Source: Rhabdornis inornatus
Lineage: Eukaryota; Chordata; Aves; Passeriformes; Rhabdornithidae
Reading direction: 5' to 3'
DNA length: 64,000 bases
NCBI GenBank assembly: GCA_013397075.1
Contig: VWZS01004848.1
Coordinates: 566,877 to 630,876, forward strand
Each line of letters opens with the position of its first letter. The first letter of the stretch is position 1. Below the pieces are notes generated by a model, which did not search any database, was not told the origin of the DNA, and was given only the letters and a program-made list of their open reading frames with translations. Both the position numbers and the translations under genes were made by a program. Below are positions 12,902-26,644 of the stretch, piece after piece.

Positions 12902-12974
12902 TCACTTAATGTGCAGCACTTGACTAACCAACTTAGGTTGATTTCTTTGACCTGTCATGGGAGTGCTTATGCAG
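12902..12974 (+). other. Exon-like interval with a perfect splice donor
   Basis: A CAG|GTAAGT match to the donor consensus ends a 73-nt interval. It starts after an acceptor-like TCTCCTTGTAG, and the interval is open in one frame (beginning SLNVQHLTNQ). The polypyrimidine tract is short and the peptide is not recognised. In AT-rich DNA of this length such pairs arise by chance, so this is only a weak candidate. Confidence 0.12.
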
Positions 12975-15900
12975 GTAAGTACTCAATAATTGGTTTCCAA
13001 ATGTGATTTTTAGGAAGCATTCAAGACACTCTTTTCACTTCCAAGCAAGACAACACCAAAGAAATTATATTTATGGAAGACAAAAAGGGAAAACAGACTT
13101 ATTACCCATTATCTCAGCTTTTAAAATTACTTGAGAGAAAAGAAAAACAAGAAAAATAATTGTAGCGTATTTCTCTCCTCAGAACTCTATGAGTCATCTT
13201 CACACCTTGAACAAAGTGATTTTGAAGTAGATGTCCTAAAACCTGAAATGTCCTCAGTGATGGAAATTTTTAAGAACCCGAACTCTGGAGTATAAATGGT
13301 GTGCATATTCTGGATCACAATTTGGGGTCAAGAGAAGCATCTATAGAAGAGATTAAAAGGTGGCCATGAACATTATAAAGCTTGAAAACTGCACAGCAGT
13401 AACAGTTTCTAGATGTAATTAAGTTTCTTGAACTGTGAATGGTAATTGTCCAAATGTTTGCTAAATGGCATGTGCAAAGGATTTCTAACAGACAATCTTG
13501 TCTTGATGCCTCTGGAAATTCCTGGGAACTATTTGATTTATAAGTATAGATGTAGGTTTTAATTTCATCTAAGTTCAACATTATATGCCAACATGTTATC
13601 ACAGTATTCTTGAAGCAGTAGGAATATAAATCGCTCAATTTTCAGTCACCAACATGTGCTAAGAAATGTAAGTTCATATTACACATTCCAAACTATATTT
13701 TACATATGTTTAAATCATGCAGTCACAGACCCACAGACCCACAGAAATACGAGAGCATTTATAAATAAGAAAAAAAAAAACAAACTGAAAGTGTGATCTG
13801 TGGTTTATGAGCAAAACTTTGCACATGAGATTCAGAGTTTATACCCGATTCGGAGATTGCACTGAAATGTTGTATGAGCTGATGTTAATATCTCAGACCA
13901 TATCTTTTTATCTACTAAATGGGTGTAGTGGTGCATATCTGCCTACCTGGTTAAGAAAAATTTCTTATTTTTTATACTGTGTTTCCCATTGAAATGTTTT
14001 CTTTATACAAGTTTAAAAATTTGATTTTCTTTCCATAAAAAAACCAAAACACACTATATGTCAAAACCAAGTGAGAGAATTTTTAAGCAGTAGCCATGGT
14101 AATTCTAGACTTAGGCCCTGGTATATTCACTGAAGTCAATGGAATTATATCAAAACTAAAATTTAGCACACTGTATTTAATGATCAGTGAAGACACTTCG
14201 TATTAAAGGGCTTCCTTATTGCTTTTTCATTGGGGCTATTTTTAGATGGTGATTTTTTTTTTAATATATCCAAACAAAGATCAGTTACTGCTAAAATTGA
14301 AACAAAGATTTCTGTCTCATATTGAAGCATAAAGGAGCTTCTTTGTAAACTGGTAATTTGTAGCAGGCAGAGATATTTCTGATACTAACTGGATTGCATT
14401 TCACACATTTTCTCCACATAGCCAAAAAAATAAGAGAAGATCCCATGAAATCTGAGACATGCTGTAACTATGCCAGTTGTTGATTCTGGCTTCTTTGGTT
14501 GATCTCCATAGAGAAAGTTTAACTGGATAGCATATTAAGGGACTAGAGCAATGGAATGTGGTGCTCTCACTTTCTGCAGGTTTTATTTTTCAATAAACCC
14601 TTGTACTACTTGTTCTGCACAGATGAGTAGCACAAGACTTGGCAAACAAAATTAAAGAGAAAATGTAAAAATGCTCTTACAGTTCTGAAGGAGGAAAAAA
14701 AAATCAAAACCAAACCAACAAACTACCAAAAAGCAAAAAACCCAACCACAAGCTCAAAAATTCCCCATACAAACCAAGAGGCTTTTCTATGCCTCCTGTG
14801 AAATGGTATCTTTCAAGCTCTTCTAAAATCTCGAAGAATTCAATTTTGCCTTTTATTTTTAAATATATTCTAGCAGTTTGCTAGCTAAAAAGAGCATATA
14901 CAAAGGATGATGCAAGTGCTTTCACATCAGATGCCAAAATCAGAACAAGTAGGACTCTGAAGCAAGATCTAGAAAGGAACAAGGCTATTTTCAGTTGAGC
15001 CATTTATCTGCTAGGCTACAGACTCAGGCCCTGCTTGTTCTCCTGGTATCCATGAATATTGGGTCAGTTTTGATAGGGGATTTGACTCACTCCCTTGCAG
15101 GTATGACCTTCTGGAGACATTTGAGTATGTATTTTGATATGTTAAAGCACAGAAAGGTCACCAAGCTTGTTAGGCTGAGGTTCTGCCAAGTCTGCCCCAG
15201 TGCTGACCTGCAAGTGTTTTCTTGCAATTGCTTCAAATGAGGCAGATACACACACAGTTCTCCTAAACACTGAGCAAAGAAAGCCTCCACAGAGGGACTG
15301 AGGTGCCTATGGCCTGCTTTGCCACTGAGTTTGAATGCACCCTGTGCCTGTGATTTTCATCAGCATTAAATATTAGCATTAGCATCACTTCATTGAACTG
15401 TAGTTTAAATGAAATTTACTATTTCCTCTTTAGTGCTTTGGCAGTTTCAGATTAGTCCATTTGGGCAGTTGCTTTGCAAAATTAATTAATTAATCTAATT
15501 TTTTTATTTTCCAGCCAAATTATGCTGTCTTCCTCAAACCTTCTATGTTATTCAACACATTATACAACTCCAGAAGACACCAAGAGGAGACGCTTTAAAA
15601 CAAGACACCTTAAAAGAACTGGATTCAAATAATCTTAAAGGGAAATCAATCATTAACCTGATTAAATGGCAACTGCCAATATGGTAAAGGTGCCATATTC
15701 TCTAAACGCACTCTTTTACCAACTGAATGCACAAAGTGTATGAAAGTAACACGAATTTGGATTGTGAAATTCAAATCATGTGGAACTAAGCCGCAGCTTG
15801 CTATTTTGCATAAGTTCAGAATCAAAGGGCCTATCATTACAACATCATGCAAATCTGTCTAACATGCAGCTCTATTTAGCAAGTAAAACAAGGGCACACA

Positions 15901-16102
15901 ATGCCACAGAATGGTGATGCTTTATGAATACAGCATCATTGTGCATTCTGCACACTGTATTGTATACTGCATGCCCTTTTTCATGAATTCCAGCACGCTT
16001 ACCTCAGAAGGGCTGGGGCATGTGTTGTCCAGCGGGTCCAGGTGTCTGACCAGAGAAACAGTCCTGGCACTCCCTGGTGAGAGCTCATTCAGTTTCCTGA
16101 TG

Positions 16103-16385
16103 TATTCATAGCATAGTTTGGGTTGGAGACGAGCTTTAAAGAATCATCTACTCCAACATCTCTTCAGCTACATCAGGTGGCTCATAACCTCATCCAACAT
16201 GACCTCAAATGTTTCTAGGGATTTTTTCTGGCAGATGAGTAATCTGCAACCTGCTCCACTGTTTCAACATCCTCATTGTAAAAATTTTCTTCCTTCTGTC
16301 TAGTGTGAATCTACCTTATTTTTAGTTTAAGATCATTACATCTTGTCCTACTACAACAAGCCCTACTAAAACATCTGTCTATGAT
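16103..16385 (-). mobile_element. CR1 LINE 3' fragment, degraded
   Basis: The plus strand reads as the reverse complement of a CR1 3' region. It runs from TTTGGGTTGGAGACGAGC, through the ACTCCAACATCTCTTCAG and TCTGTCTAGTGTGAATCTAC blocks, to ATCTTGTCCTACTACAACA. Divergence from remembered CR1 sequence is high, so it is an old copy. Both ends are approximate, and the element is truncated before the RT region. Confidence 0.75.
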
Positions 16386-17001
16386 GGGTACCAAAGGCAG
16401 CTGATAACCATACATAGAGGCATTAGCATCATCCATGGCTTCCCAGTCCTAATTAGTGCTGTGATGTTATTTTTAAAATACTGCAGTCCCCTGGAAAATA
16501 CTGGGGAAGAAAAAAAAAAAAGGGACAACAGCCTTCTGCAGGTTTTTTGTGCTGCCTTGGATATCCTGAGCAGTGTTCAGGACATACTAATGAGTCTGTG
16601 TCAGTGAGCATACAAATGCATGTATCATTTCGCACTTGCCTTCACAAGCCTCTGCCATGCATTCATCTGAAAGGTCATGGGGCTGCAGGATTACACTTCT
16701 TTTGGTCCTGGAAGAGGGTTTCCAGCGCATATCATACCTACCTACTACCTCTGTCTAGCACTATAAAAATGACAATTTGAAGTGATGTCTCTCAAATTCG
16801 ATTTTGCTTTATGTGACATGGATAATATATCCTAATATATCCAACCAAAAATAGTCAATAAACAGGTTAGAAATAATAGCTGTACATAAATTAGTAAAAA
16901 ATTTAAACTTCCACTAAGAATTTAAGTTGAATCTCAAATACACATAGATTTAATACTGCTTCATATATAATTTAACCATTAAGTAAAGTATTACATGAAT
17001 C

Positions 17002-17045
<44 letters not shown>

Positions 17046-17947
17046 GAAAGAAAGTAAGTAATGTTTATCTGGCAATGGACTTAACATGAATAAATCCCAA
17101 AAGTTATTCTTGCCTGGATACTGCTGGCTTTTAATTTTATAAAAATTATAATTCAAAGGTTATAAATGTGAGATATGGCAGAAATATCTAGAAAATTATA
17201 TAGTGCTGGCAGCTTTAGGTGCGATAACGAATATGCTCTACTGCCCTTTTTTCTCCCTCAAGTTCCTCCAGCCACCTCTGAAGAGCCCCAGCCTTACTTT
17301 GCTTATAAAAACTGACATGATTACAGCCCCTGGCTGTTCAGCAGCTTTCTTGTTTTTACATTCATTGAAGCCTCAGGAAATGAAATGCAAGGAGCAAGGA
17401 TGAAATGAGTGTCTCATCTATAAATTGTGTACTCTGAACACTGAGTTCTGAGACATACAAAGCTTTAGCAATATTTGCTAGTACACAGGGAAAAGTTTGT
17501 CTCCTACACACAAATGCATGCATACAAAGGCATACAATGTTGTTCAAAACAAACCAGCAATGAAGCAGGTTTCAAATATTTCTACCTTCAAAATCAGTTC
17601 TCCTTCTTTGTTTATAGCTTTCTAGCACAAATTCTTCCTGAAATCAAAGATCATATATGTTGCAGTGACTCACGAGGAAAAGGACTTGTTTTTTTAAGTT
17701 CTAATTTATTCTAAAATCTGGCTGGAGAAACAAGGAAGAGGGATATCACTCCTCACCCTGTATAATGCCTAGTATTTTGAGTTTGCACACAGGAATGCAG
17801 GGATCAGATATCTTTTATCCAGGCAGCTTCAGACACATATCTTCATGGTTTCTCCATCCAGAACTTCTGGGAAGAGGAAAGAAGGGAGGAAATCATGCAG
17901 AAATATTTCAGCTGTGCAGAACATTATTAAAGTATCAGTAACTGAGA
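16386..17947. other. Unique sequence between two CR1 copies
   Basis: No gene is recognised. Open frames are under 80 codons. The GAAA microsatellite at 17003-17054 is the only clear structure. Confidence 0.6.
17003..17054. repeat. (GAAA)n microsatellite
   Basis: About twelve GAAA tetramers form a pure purine strand, with one interruption (AAAGAGAAAG) near the right end. The minus-strand shadow frame encodes repeated FLSF peptides and is not a gene. Confidence 0.95.
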
Positions 17948-18600
17948 ATCTTAGGATCCTAGAAACTTGGTTTGGGTTGTTGGAAGCGTTTAAAGGTCAT
18001 CTAGTCCAAATCCCTGCAATAAGCAGAGACATCTTCCACTAGACAAGTTGCTCAGAGCCCCATCTAACCGGACCTTGAGCATTACCATGGATAAGATATC
18101 TGCCACTTCTCCGACTGATCTGTTCCAGTGTTCCACCACCTATTGTAAAACATTTCTTCTGTCTATCTAGGCTGAATATTCTCTCATTTTGTTTAAAACC
18201 TTTAATAACTGTCCTATCACAACAGGCCCTACTAAAATTATTTTCCGTATTTTTTGTAGGCCCCCTTTAGGCACTGGAAAGTCTCTTTAAGGTCTCCTCA
18301 GACCATCCTTTTCTCTAGGATTAATAACCCCAACTCTCTCAGCCTTTACTCATGGGATAGGTGCTCCAGCCCTCCTGTGGACCCACTCTAACAGGTCCAT
18401 AATTTTCCTGTGCTGAGGACTCCAGAGCTGGCCATGGTGTTCCAGGTGGGTCCTCACCATAGCAGAAACCCAGATTCACCTCCCTCGACCTGCTGGCACA
18501 CACCATTTGCTGCATCCCAGGATATGGCTGGCTTTTTGGCCTGAAAGCACACATTGCAGGATCGTGTCCTGTTTTTCATTTCAGCCATTTGTGTGCATTT
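17948..18600 (-). mobile_element. CR1 LINE fragment, about 650 bp
   Basis: The plus strand carries the reverse complement of a CR1 3' region in order: AGGTCATCTAGTCCAAATCC, TCTTCCACTAGACAAGTTGC, TTCTGTCTATCTAGGCTGAA, CTATCACAACAGGCCCTAC, TCTCTCAGCCTTTACTCATG and GGATATGGCTGGCTTTTTGG. It has no terminal octamers and no intact frame. The copy at 16103-16385 is in the same orientation 1.5 kb away but covers a shorter part. Confidence 0.88.
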
Positions 18601-21600
18601 TTTTTTCTCTTCCTTTTCTTTTCCCAATTGTTCTTCCAGCATCTCTTGCACTCCCTTTTGCTCCATAGTCTACGACAATATCCTGTTTGCTTTTCAATAG
18701 GCTTGATAAACCATATGAGCCAAATATAGCTCCAGCCATATTAGGTATTTCATAATAACACTATTGAAAATAATTTCAGCAATTCATAATGCATTTCCTA
18801 TCCCACACTAACACTCCTTTATGTCTTAATACTAGGCTTTTATTTGTGAGGACTTATGGTGAACAAAATGTGTAACTGTTGCATTTAAAAAGTACACCAG
18901 CAAAATTGAAAACATTTTTTTCTAGCAGGATCAGTTCCCCATTCTAGTACACACCACACAAGTTGTTCTTCTGGTGAATATAAGGAGTAGCTAAAGGCAT
19001 GAACAATAAACAGGAACAGAGACTGGAATTTTGGCTGTTGCTTGACGTAGCACTGCTGACTGAAAATATGCATATCAAATGGTGTGGAATATATAAAAGT
19101 GCCTTTGTGAAGTCAGGTTAGTTGATACTTGAAAGAATATACGGATGGTATAGAAATACAATATACCCAACCTTTAAGTGCAAGATACTGTGATAATCGC
19201 TGCAAGATTCATTAACATTTTGTGTCAAATTCCCAGCAGGATTTCTTGATAACTCCCTTAGATTTGACACTACACTTTTAACCTTTTAGTCTCAGTACCT
19301 GTTTTAGGCTAGATAGAGTTTACAATTCTACAGGCTTATATTAGACAAAATAAATTGGGCAAAGCTTCCAGTAATCAATGGGTTAAAATATAATATTATA
19401 AATTTATGCAAGTTAAAGACCATATATAAATTTAATTATACAACCAATAATCTAAAACTGAACATACTGATACTTACGAGATCACGATACTTTGAGTTCA
19501 GGAGCATACACATATTCCATGTTGAAAACTGAAAATTGTAGGGAAAAACTGTTCAAAATATGCTCCTGCTGGGATGCAATTTCCAGGAGGTAATTCTTTG
19601 ATCTCTAAACTCATCTTTTCAGTCCTGTTCTTCAGAAAACTGTTAAACAGGTTTTAATAGCACAATTTCAATGGTTTCTGTGTTTCTTTCCTTACTTAAA
19701 TTAGAACTACATTTACAACATAAAAAAAATATGTCAATACATGTTCTAAGAATTACGGAAGAAACAAATAGATTTTCATCATATCTGTTGTTTTATTATG
19801 AATACTGTTGGCTATTAAAGAATGCAATTATTAAAAATTATAAAGATTAATCTAATTATTTTTCTCATTTAAAATTAGGCTCTGAGGAAAGAAAGTTTCT
19901 GTTCTCCAGGAAATTTATGTCCATTTCAAAGAAACAAAAATCATCCTTAAAAACAGAAATTGAAAAATGGTTGTATTCTAAAAACATAAATCCCAGCTTG
20001 CAATGTCTCAAAAGAACATAACTTTTGATAACTCCGCTGTCCAGGCAAAATTCACATGAGTAAAATGAAAGAAAGAGCAAAGTTCATCACTAAATATGAC
20101 ATTCAAGATGGCCAAATTTAATAATTTAGAAAGAAGATAACACATGTATGTTTCATAGCTTGTAATATCTCTGCATCTAATAGAAATATAGATATTTCTT
20201 AAGTGGGATTTATCTCCTTATGTATCATATCTTTGATGTGATGAATTGCACTCTAAAGAGCCTGCCTGTCCTTTCACCCTATTGTGTTAATGCTGTGAAG
20301 GTGAAGATTTTGATTTTATTGAAAGTGGGTCTAGGTTCCTGAGAGGACCATATAAAAGAAATGGCTTGAGTTGCGAGACAATATCTAGCTGGAGTTTAGC
20401 TGCAATAATAAATGAGACAAAGAGAGGCATGAAGATACAAAATTAACCCTAGCTGAAATTTTAATTTGTGCTTTGAGCCAAGGAAAGCTGCAAGCAGCAG
20501 AAATCTCAATTAATTATGAGAAAAATGTTACCACTGCCTTAACTGAAAATTGGTGGAATATTTTATATTGTTAGAAGATTGGAATCTTCTATAGCATTTT
20601 TAAGAATGATATGATGATTAAAAGGGCAAAAGGGCCAGAAGACTGAGGAAGTTATTTAGTCAATGCTTGCTATAAAACAAAGAAACAAAGGTGAGAATTC
20701 CTAGTTTGTATCTGGAGCAGCAGTCTTCAAAGCAGGAGACAAAATAAGGTGTTATGGGGAACTGTGTAACAGATATTCAGAAAGTGCTACACAGGGTACT
20801 GATAAAACACAGGAGTACCTAAAAATTTTAGATTATGATTTTTTGAAGCAAAAGTTGTTATTGCTGTACAATTTATACCCAAAAATTAGTAATTATACTT
20901 TGGATTTCTTATTATTAGTAGCAGTAAAGATTAATTGAATGAAATCATTTAAAATTGGTATTTTGTGAAACATATACAGTTAGGGTAAATCCTCAACCAA
21001 ATTATTTGTGGTTGTTCAAAGAGAATTTAAAAAAATCCACAGATTTTTGAAGACTATGAAGAATAAAAACCACCACAACTTATCAAACTGAGACTAGACT
21101 TACAAAATTAAATAATAATTTTTAAAAACTTCAAAATTATGCAGAGACAAGGATATTCTAATAAATGTTCCTAGTATGTACTTAAAGAGATTCTGGCTGA
21201 TATTCTTGTAAAGCATAAGATGATGAAGTAGAGTTTCCAGCCCATTAGTAACCAAGACTTATGCTAATGGCTCATAGAAATAAACATCTTTAAATCAAAT
21301 GCACTAGAGAAAATATCCAAGTACCTTAAAAAATGTGCAGCTGAATGATAAATGACATTTTAATAAATGTTTTAATATTAGAGATACTGATGCCAGTGTT
21401 TATACAGAATGAGCAAAACAGCCCAATATAAAATGCCCTTCAGGAATTCATGGCTCAATATGATGGGTTTAGCTGTAGTAGTATAGAACTTCTAGGATTT
21501 AATTTAATTACAGATGGATGAACTTTAGGGACCGGTGACATGTGAATTAGAAAATTTAATGAATCAATTTTTTAATTGAACTTTGTCTTTTGTAGGGTTT

Positions 21601-24053
21601 TTTCTTTGCTTCCTGCAAAAAGTATTTTATAGAATATTATAGGGATTTTCCACCAAAGAACAGGTACTGTATGAGGAGAAAACAAAATTAATTTGATTTT
21701 TATGTCTGACTTTAACTCTATCTTTGATTTTTCCATGGCGACCTGTTTCCAGAGAAGACAGGTAACTAGTAGCTTTCACAGTTACTTACACATCCTGCTT
21801 TCCTCATTTTCTAGATTGTTTAACAACTCAAGGCCTGATTTTCAGAAATTGTAAAAGCTACTAATGCTTAAGGCATTTAGAGAAATTTTTTTAGCATACA
21901 AATATTCAATATAGCTAAGTGCATTGAAAAGTCTGAATTATCTCTAATTTTCAAATAGTGTATTTGTTTGTTTGTTTTAAAATATATTTAATGTGTTTTT
22001 TTAATCTTGAAGATAGTCTAAAGAGACTGCTAGATAAAAGTTATTTAGTCATGATAAAAAGCATCAAGTACCTATGATCAGTGGCATAGAAAAAGCCAAT
22101 ATAATTGCTAGCAATTCTGTTTCCTCAGCAGTGGTCGAATAATGTACAGGAAGTATACACTTAGCTCTGGAAAGAAAACCAAATAAGCTCAAAACCATGA
22201 TAAATACATCCTTAAGGAACTGTTGCCCAATGAATCAGAAGAGGTAATCTGGAAAAACCAGTTTGTGATCAAATCCTTCAGGACTGTGTTGCTCTGAGTA
22301 TGCACCAAGAGCACAGAGTTTACTTTTACATGGGAAGCCCTCACTAACCTTCCCCAAGCACGGCCTGTGTCAACAGAGCTCTGGTAAGCAACCTGAGGCC
22401 TGAGGAAGAACAACAGATGCTGAACACAACTTAAACAGAGGAGCACAAAAACATGGGGTTTCCACCAAGTACACCTTGGAGTTGTTGCTGAATTTTCAGA
22501 AGGAGAGCCCATTAACTGTGATTACTAGCCCTAAGATGATACAGATCCTTATACTACAGGTTGTTACTTCTACAATATTTTTTTTTAATTCTGAAGACAG
22601 ATTTTGCTGAGCCTTTTTTCTCATGTGGAAAATGCATATTTTGGACCATCATCAGTAGCAATCCATTGTCTTCAAGCTGACAATACAAGAAACATGAAAA
22701 ATGAACTGTCACAAAGCTCTTTGCATGGTCAGTGATCCAAAAAACACCAAAGATTTTCTGTAACTTTGACATATAGCAAATTATTCCTTCATGAAATTTT
22801 TGTGAATGTAGAGTGAGAAAATTTATTGAAAAAATAGTTATGTCCTAAATCACTTGCAGATCTGTACTTTCCTGTCTCAAAAAAGAAACAACAAACAAAA
22901 AACATACAAAACAAATCAAAACAAACAAACCCCTTTACATACCAGGTCCTAAAAAGACACTTTGTGACATGAACAGACAAACTTTTGCCCCAAATCTGAG
23001 TCATGCTGATTACATCAGCAGTGTGAAATAACACCCTTTGGAAATTTTATGTATAATAAAAAATACTGACAACAAACCAAATCATTTTACTGTCACCTCT
23101 CAAAAAAGGGACATTCAAATTTGCAGCATCTTAAATTTACTCAGCTTAGGATTTTGAAACATGGTGGGGACACTTGAGAAATCGGCAAAGCTCCACCTGC
23201 ACAGTTATCTGCATAACAATTCCCTTTTGACCCTCACAGATACTGAGCTCAGCTGGTGTTTTCTTTGTAAGAGGCAAAATATTTCAGTGACTTTGAACCT
23301 CTTGTAGAAGACCTGGGAATGATGCAACATTATTGCACAAAAGTTACTGTAAAGCTTAATTTATCTCATAACAAGATCCCTGAGAAGCAGGAACGTAGTC
23401 CTGGTGGCACAATTTTGAATCTTTCTGCCCGAGCTGTTACAACACAGGAACTCAAGGTAAAAACTGTTGTTTGCGACAGAATCTCCAACACTGTTACTGA
23501 AAACAAAGCACAATTAAGATGAATAGACAAACAAAAAAATCTTTATAAGCAGACAATTAAATGTAACTGTAGGAACTACTAGTAAGAGAGAAGACCTAAA
23601 TGAAGAACACAATTTTTGTCTGATGTCAATGAATCTCAAAATGTCTTAACCGAAAACTTTGCAAGAAAGTTTAATGTTGCACATAGTGTGCTAGATAAGA
23701 AGATTTTGTAAAATCTGTCAGAAATTCACCTTTTTTGCTAAACTCAGTGGGTATCAAAAATTAATTAGAAATGTTTCAAGCTCAAATAACTTCCCACTGA
23801 AGATAACAAACAACAACAAATTTATATTATATCAAGGATCACTGAAACATGTGAATGAATACAGAGAATAAAATATGAAGATCTTCAGAAAAAACAAACT
23901 GTGAAAACCTAACCTAAGCAAAAGTGAAGCCCAGTCTACTCTGGCAAACTATTGATGTTTGGAATGATTTGGCCTCATACATTTGCAATGGTTTTATGAA
24001 AAAAATACAGAATAATATATTTGACTATAAAGTGTTTGTCTTCCATAGACACA

Positions 24054-24081
24054 AGTTCACACTGTATTGAAAGTGTGAACT
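24054..24081. repeat. Perfect 10-bp inverted repeat
   Basis: AGTTCACACT (24054-24063) and AGTGTGAACT (24072-24081) are exact reverse complements separated by 8 nt. The arm resembles a T-box or nuclear-receptor half-site in base content, but no binding claim is made. Confidence 0.7.
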
Positions 24082-24380
24082 CTCAGTCGCATCATCTGAC
24101 CTGAAGAAAAACTTTTACAGTTTTTGAAATGTGGTGGAAATCAGATCAGCTGAAAGTGAAAAGCAAATTTTAGAATAATCTGTACAATCTGGTCTCATTT
24201 TGAATAGAATTACTTTAGGATCACTTCAATAAATATGATCTGAGGTTTAAGCATGAGATATGTTGACAAAAGAAGAAAGATTAAAATAAACATAAGACAG
24301 AAAACCAAGCTTTACAAAAAGCACACTAAAGCACATATTTTTCAGCCATACAAGGATACTCTGTCCATTCAATATTAAAA

Positions 24381-24532
24381 AAAAATGAAAAAGAGGAAAA
24401 CAAAACAAAAGAAAACAAAACAAAAAAACAAACAGGCAAATGAAACAAAAAACCATCTTGGTTTATTACATTTTCTAAAGAAAATAAAAAAGAAAAATTA
24501 TGCAACAATATTTCCTTTTTTTTTTTTTTTTT
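24381..24532. repeat. A-rich (AAAAC)-like low complexity followed by a T17 run
   Basis: Irregular AAAAC and AAAC units from about 24381 to 24452 are followed 60 bp later by seventeen consecutive T residues (24516-24532). A and T homopolymer tracts facing each other could pair over a distance. They account for the Phe-rich minus-strand shadow frames here. Confidence 0.85.
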
Positions 24533-25788
24533 AAAGGGGTGGAAAGAAGAGAGAAAATAAAATAACAGAAAAAAAATACAATAAAAGTTAAGTTTGATTT
24601 ATTTTTTGAGTAATATTATTCCAAGGAGTCATATATAGACAGCAAAAAAAAGAATTAATATGTATGTTTATATATGTTTATACATAAACTAAAAAAACCA
24701 CATGCATATAAATGTACACGTATATTTATATCAAAAATTTCTTTAAAAGTAGCAAGTGACATATCACCTTTACACTAATCTAGAATGTTTTAGATATAGA
24801 GGCATATTCATATATAGGTGCATAGGTATATAGACAGGTATATTTATTCACAAACATGGATGTGAAAGGCTGAATATGTGCATATATGTACCAAACAGTT
24901 ACAGTGGCTTTTTTTGACAGTCACTCTATATTTTCAGTAGTTGGATTTCAGTTTAGAAATCCTATGTAAAGATGTTTCCTCTCTACAGAAAAGCTCTAGA
25001 AACAATAAATGCATCTCATTTTCTGAAAAATGTCCGCATACAATCCTTTTCTATGTCAGTGTAAACTATGATGTATGCTTTGAAGATTAAATATACACAA
25101 TACATATTTTTATGTATGTTTGTATTACATACTCATTTATGTACACAATGTATTCTTGAGAATTCCAGCACACATAATCAAAGGTAGACACAAATATAAC
25201 ACGTGGATACTTTTTAATGCTAATCATATAATCCTTCTATCCACAAACATGAGTATATCCCATCCCACTTGATACACAGGCCTGCCTTTTCCACCATAAA
25301 ACAAAACACAGGGGAGGGGTATATTATTGCTACGTAAAAGAGAGCTGCTTCCTAAAACAAGAAAGGTACAATTCTTTAAAATGTTCAGATCAAAGATCCT
25401 GAGAGACCACACCAACATCTGCATTTCCTCGTGGGAGTGTCGAGGGCACTATTTCAGTATCTCTATTTTACAGACTGCTCCAGGAGATTGATAGGCAGGC
25501 AGTTTAGTGCCCCAGGAAAGTCTGGCTGATTTAGATATACATACACCTTTACATCTCTTATCTTATTGTTTTAATGAGTCCTTCTCTCTCCTGTCACTAA
25601 AAGGTCCATTGAAAGCAGCCGTAGGTTGGTCACCACCATGCTTTCATTAAGTTAACTCTCCCCCAAACAGAAAATATGAGGTCTGGAGCAGCCTGATCCA
25701 TTTACGCATTATAAAGGGACCAGGGAAGGTGCAAAGGTCTCATATCCTGTACTTTGTAATGGAGAAACCAAATTTCAGTAAGAAGTAA

Positions 25789-25830
25789 CAATTCATAATG
25801 TTTTATATGCAATTCATAATGTTTTATATA
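25789..25830 (+). repeat. Tandem duplication of 21 bp
   Basis: Copy 1 at 25789-25809 and copy 2 at 25810-25830 both read CAATTCATAATGTTTTATAT, differing only in the last base (G versus A). The near identity suggests a recent duplication. Confidence 0.9.
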
Positions 25831-26644
25831 CAGTAGGCACAAACAGACACAGGAAACAACCAGATGTAACAGCATTAACCTTCCAGTGCCTTCCAGTTCA
25901 CCAAAATGAAGTTCATTTCATGATCTAGATCACACAATTATATATTGCAAAGATTTGATTTAGAATTAGGCTTATTAGTTTTATTAATTAACACTCAAAC
26001 CAAGCAGAGATAGAAAAAAAGAGAATTTGATGAACTGAATGATATTTTCATTTTTCTTTTCTCTGAGAAATTTATTTTTCTTTCTTGAATCAACAGAACT
26101 ATTTTCCAATTGCCAAAGCAATATTTTCAAAGACTTTTTAAAAAATTATTGTTCATCTTGCTGCTCTCATTTTCCCTTCTTTCAAATGAAGTATTCGTCC
26201 TAATTAAGCTATCTTTAGGCATAAGAAGCTTAGGAAATTATGTTTGTCAGGTGTGTTCGCCCAAGCTTTCAGTGCTCTGCTCTCAGGAAATGAGTGTAAA
26301 TAACAAACACACTGGCAGAAATGAAGTTTCAGATTCAAAAGAGGCTTGACTCGTAAGGACTAGACATAAGAATATAAATTTCTAGCTTTGAAAATAATCA
26401 TTAGTGATCAGTAGCAAAATAAATGCTACAACTGGCTATATACTATTGGGAAAGGAAATTAGTATGTGAAAGAAAACTTCCTTTTTCCCACAGCTAAATG
26501 ATTAAGGGCAATCTAAAGCACTGCCATTTTTGATTACTACTTAAGTTACAATGAGGGCTCTTAATGGCCTCAGGAGAGCAAGAGGTTGGGCACTGCACTT
26601 CAGTCTCCATAACAAAAAGTATTTATACTGGTCGGAGTGTTTCA

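Larger units (their letters stand above)
7768..16102. other. Unique AT-rich sequence without a recognisable gene
   Basis: No coding exon or transposon is recognised with confidence. Open frames do not exceed about 107 codons (13315-13638 minus) and none resembles a known protein. Sub-features noted separately are the heptamer array at 10582-10653, a bulged hairpin at 11223-11259 and an exon-like interval at 12902-12974. An A/C-rich low-complexity patch lies at about 14692-14762. Confidence 0.65.
18601..26644. other. Unique AT-rich sequence without a recognisable gene
   Basis: No transposon or coding exon is recognised over about 8 kb. The longest open frame (107 codons, 22189-22512 minus) has no recognised relatives and no splice context. 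A/C-rich low complexity occurs at about 22877-22931 and 24381-24452, with a 17-T run at 24516-24532. An AT-rich patch of TATATGTTTATA-like units covers about 24650-24890. Confidence 0.65.

Noticed and set aside
22189..22512. 107-codon minus-strand frame as a possible gene
   Set aside because: No recognisable domain, no splice context, and of a length expected by chance in a window of this size.
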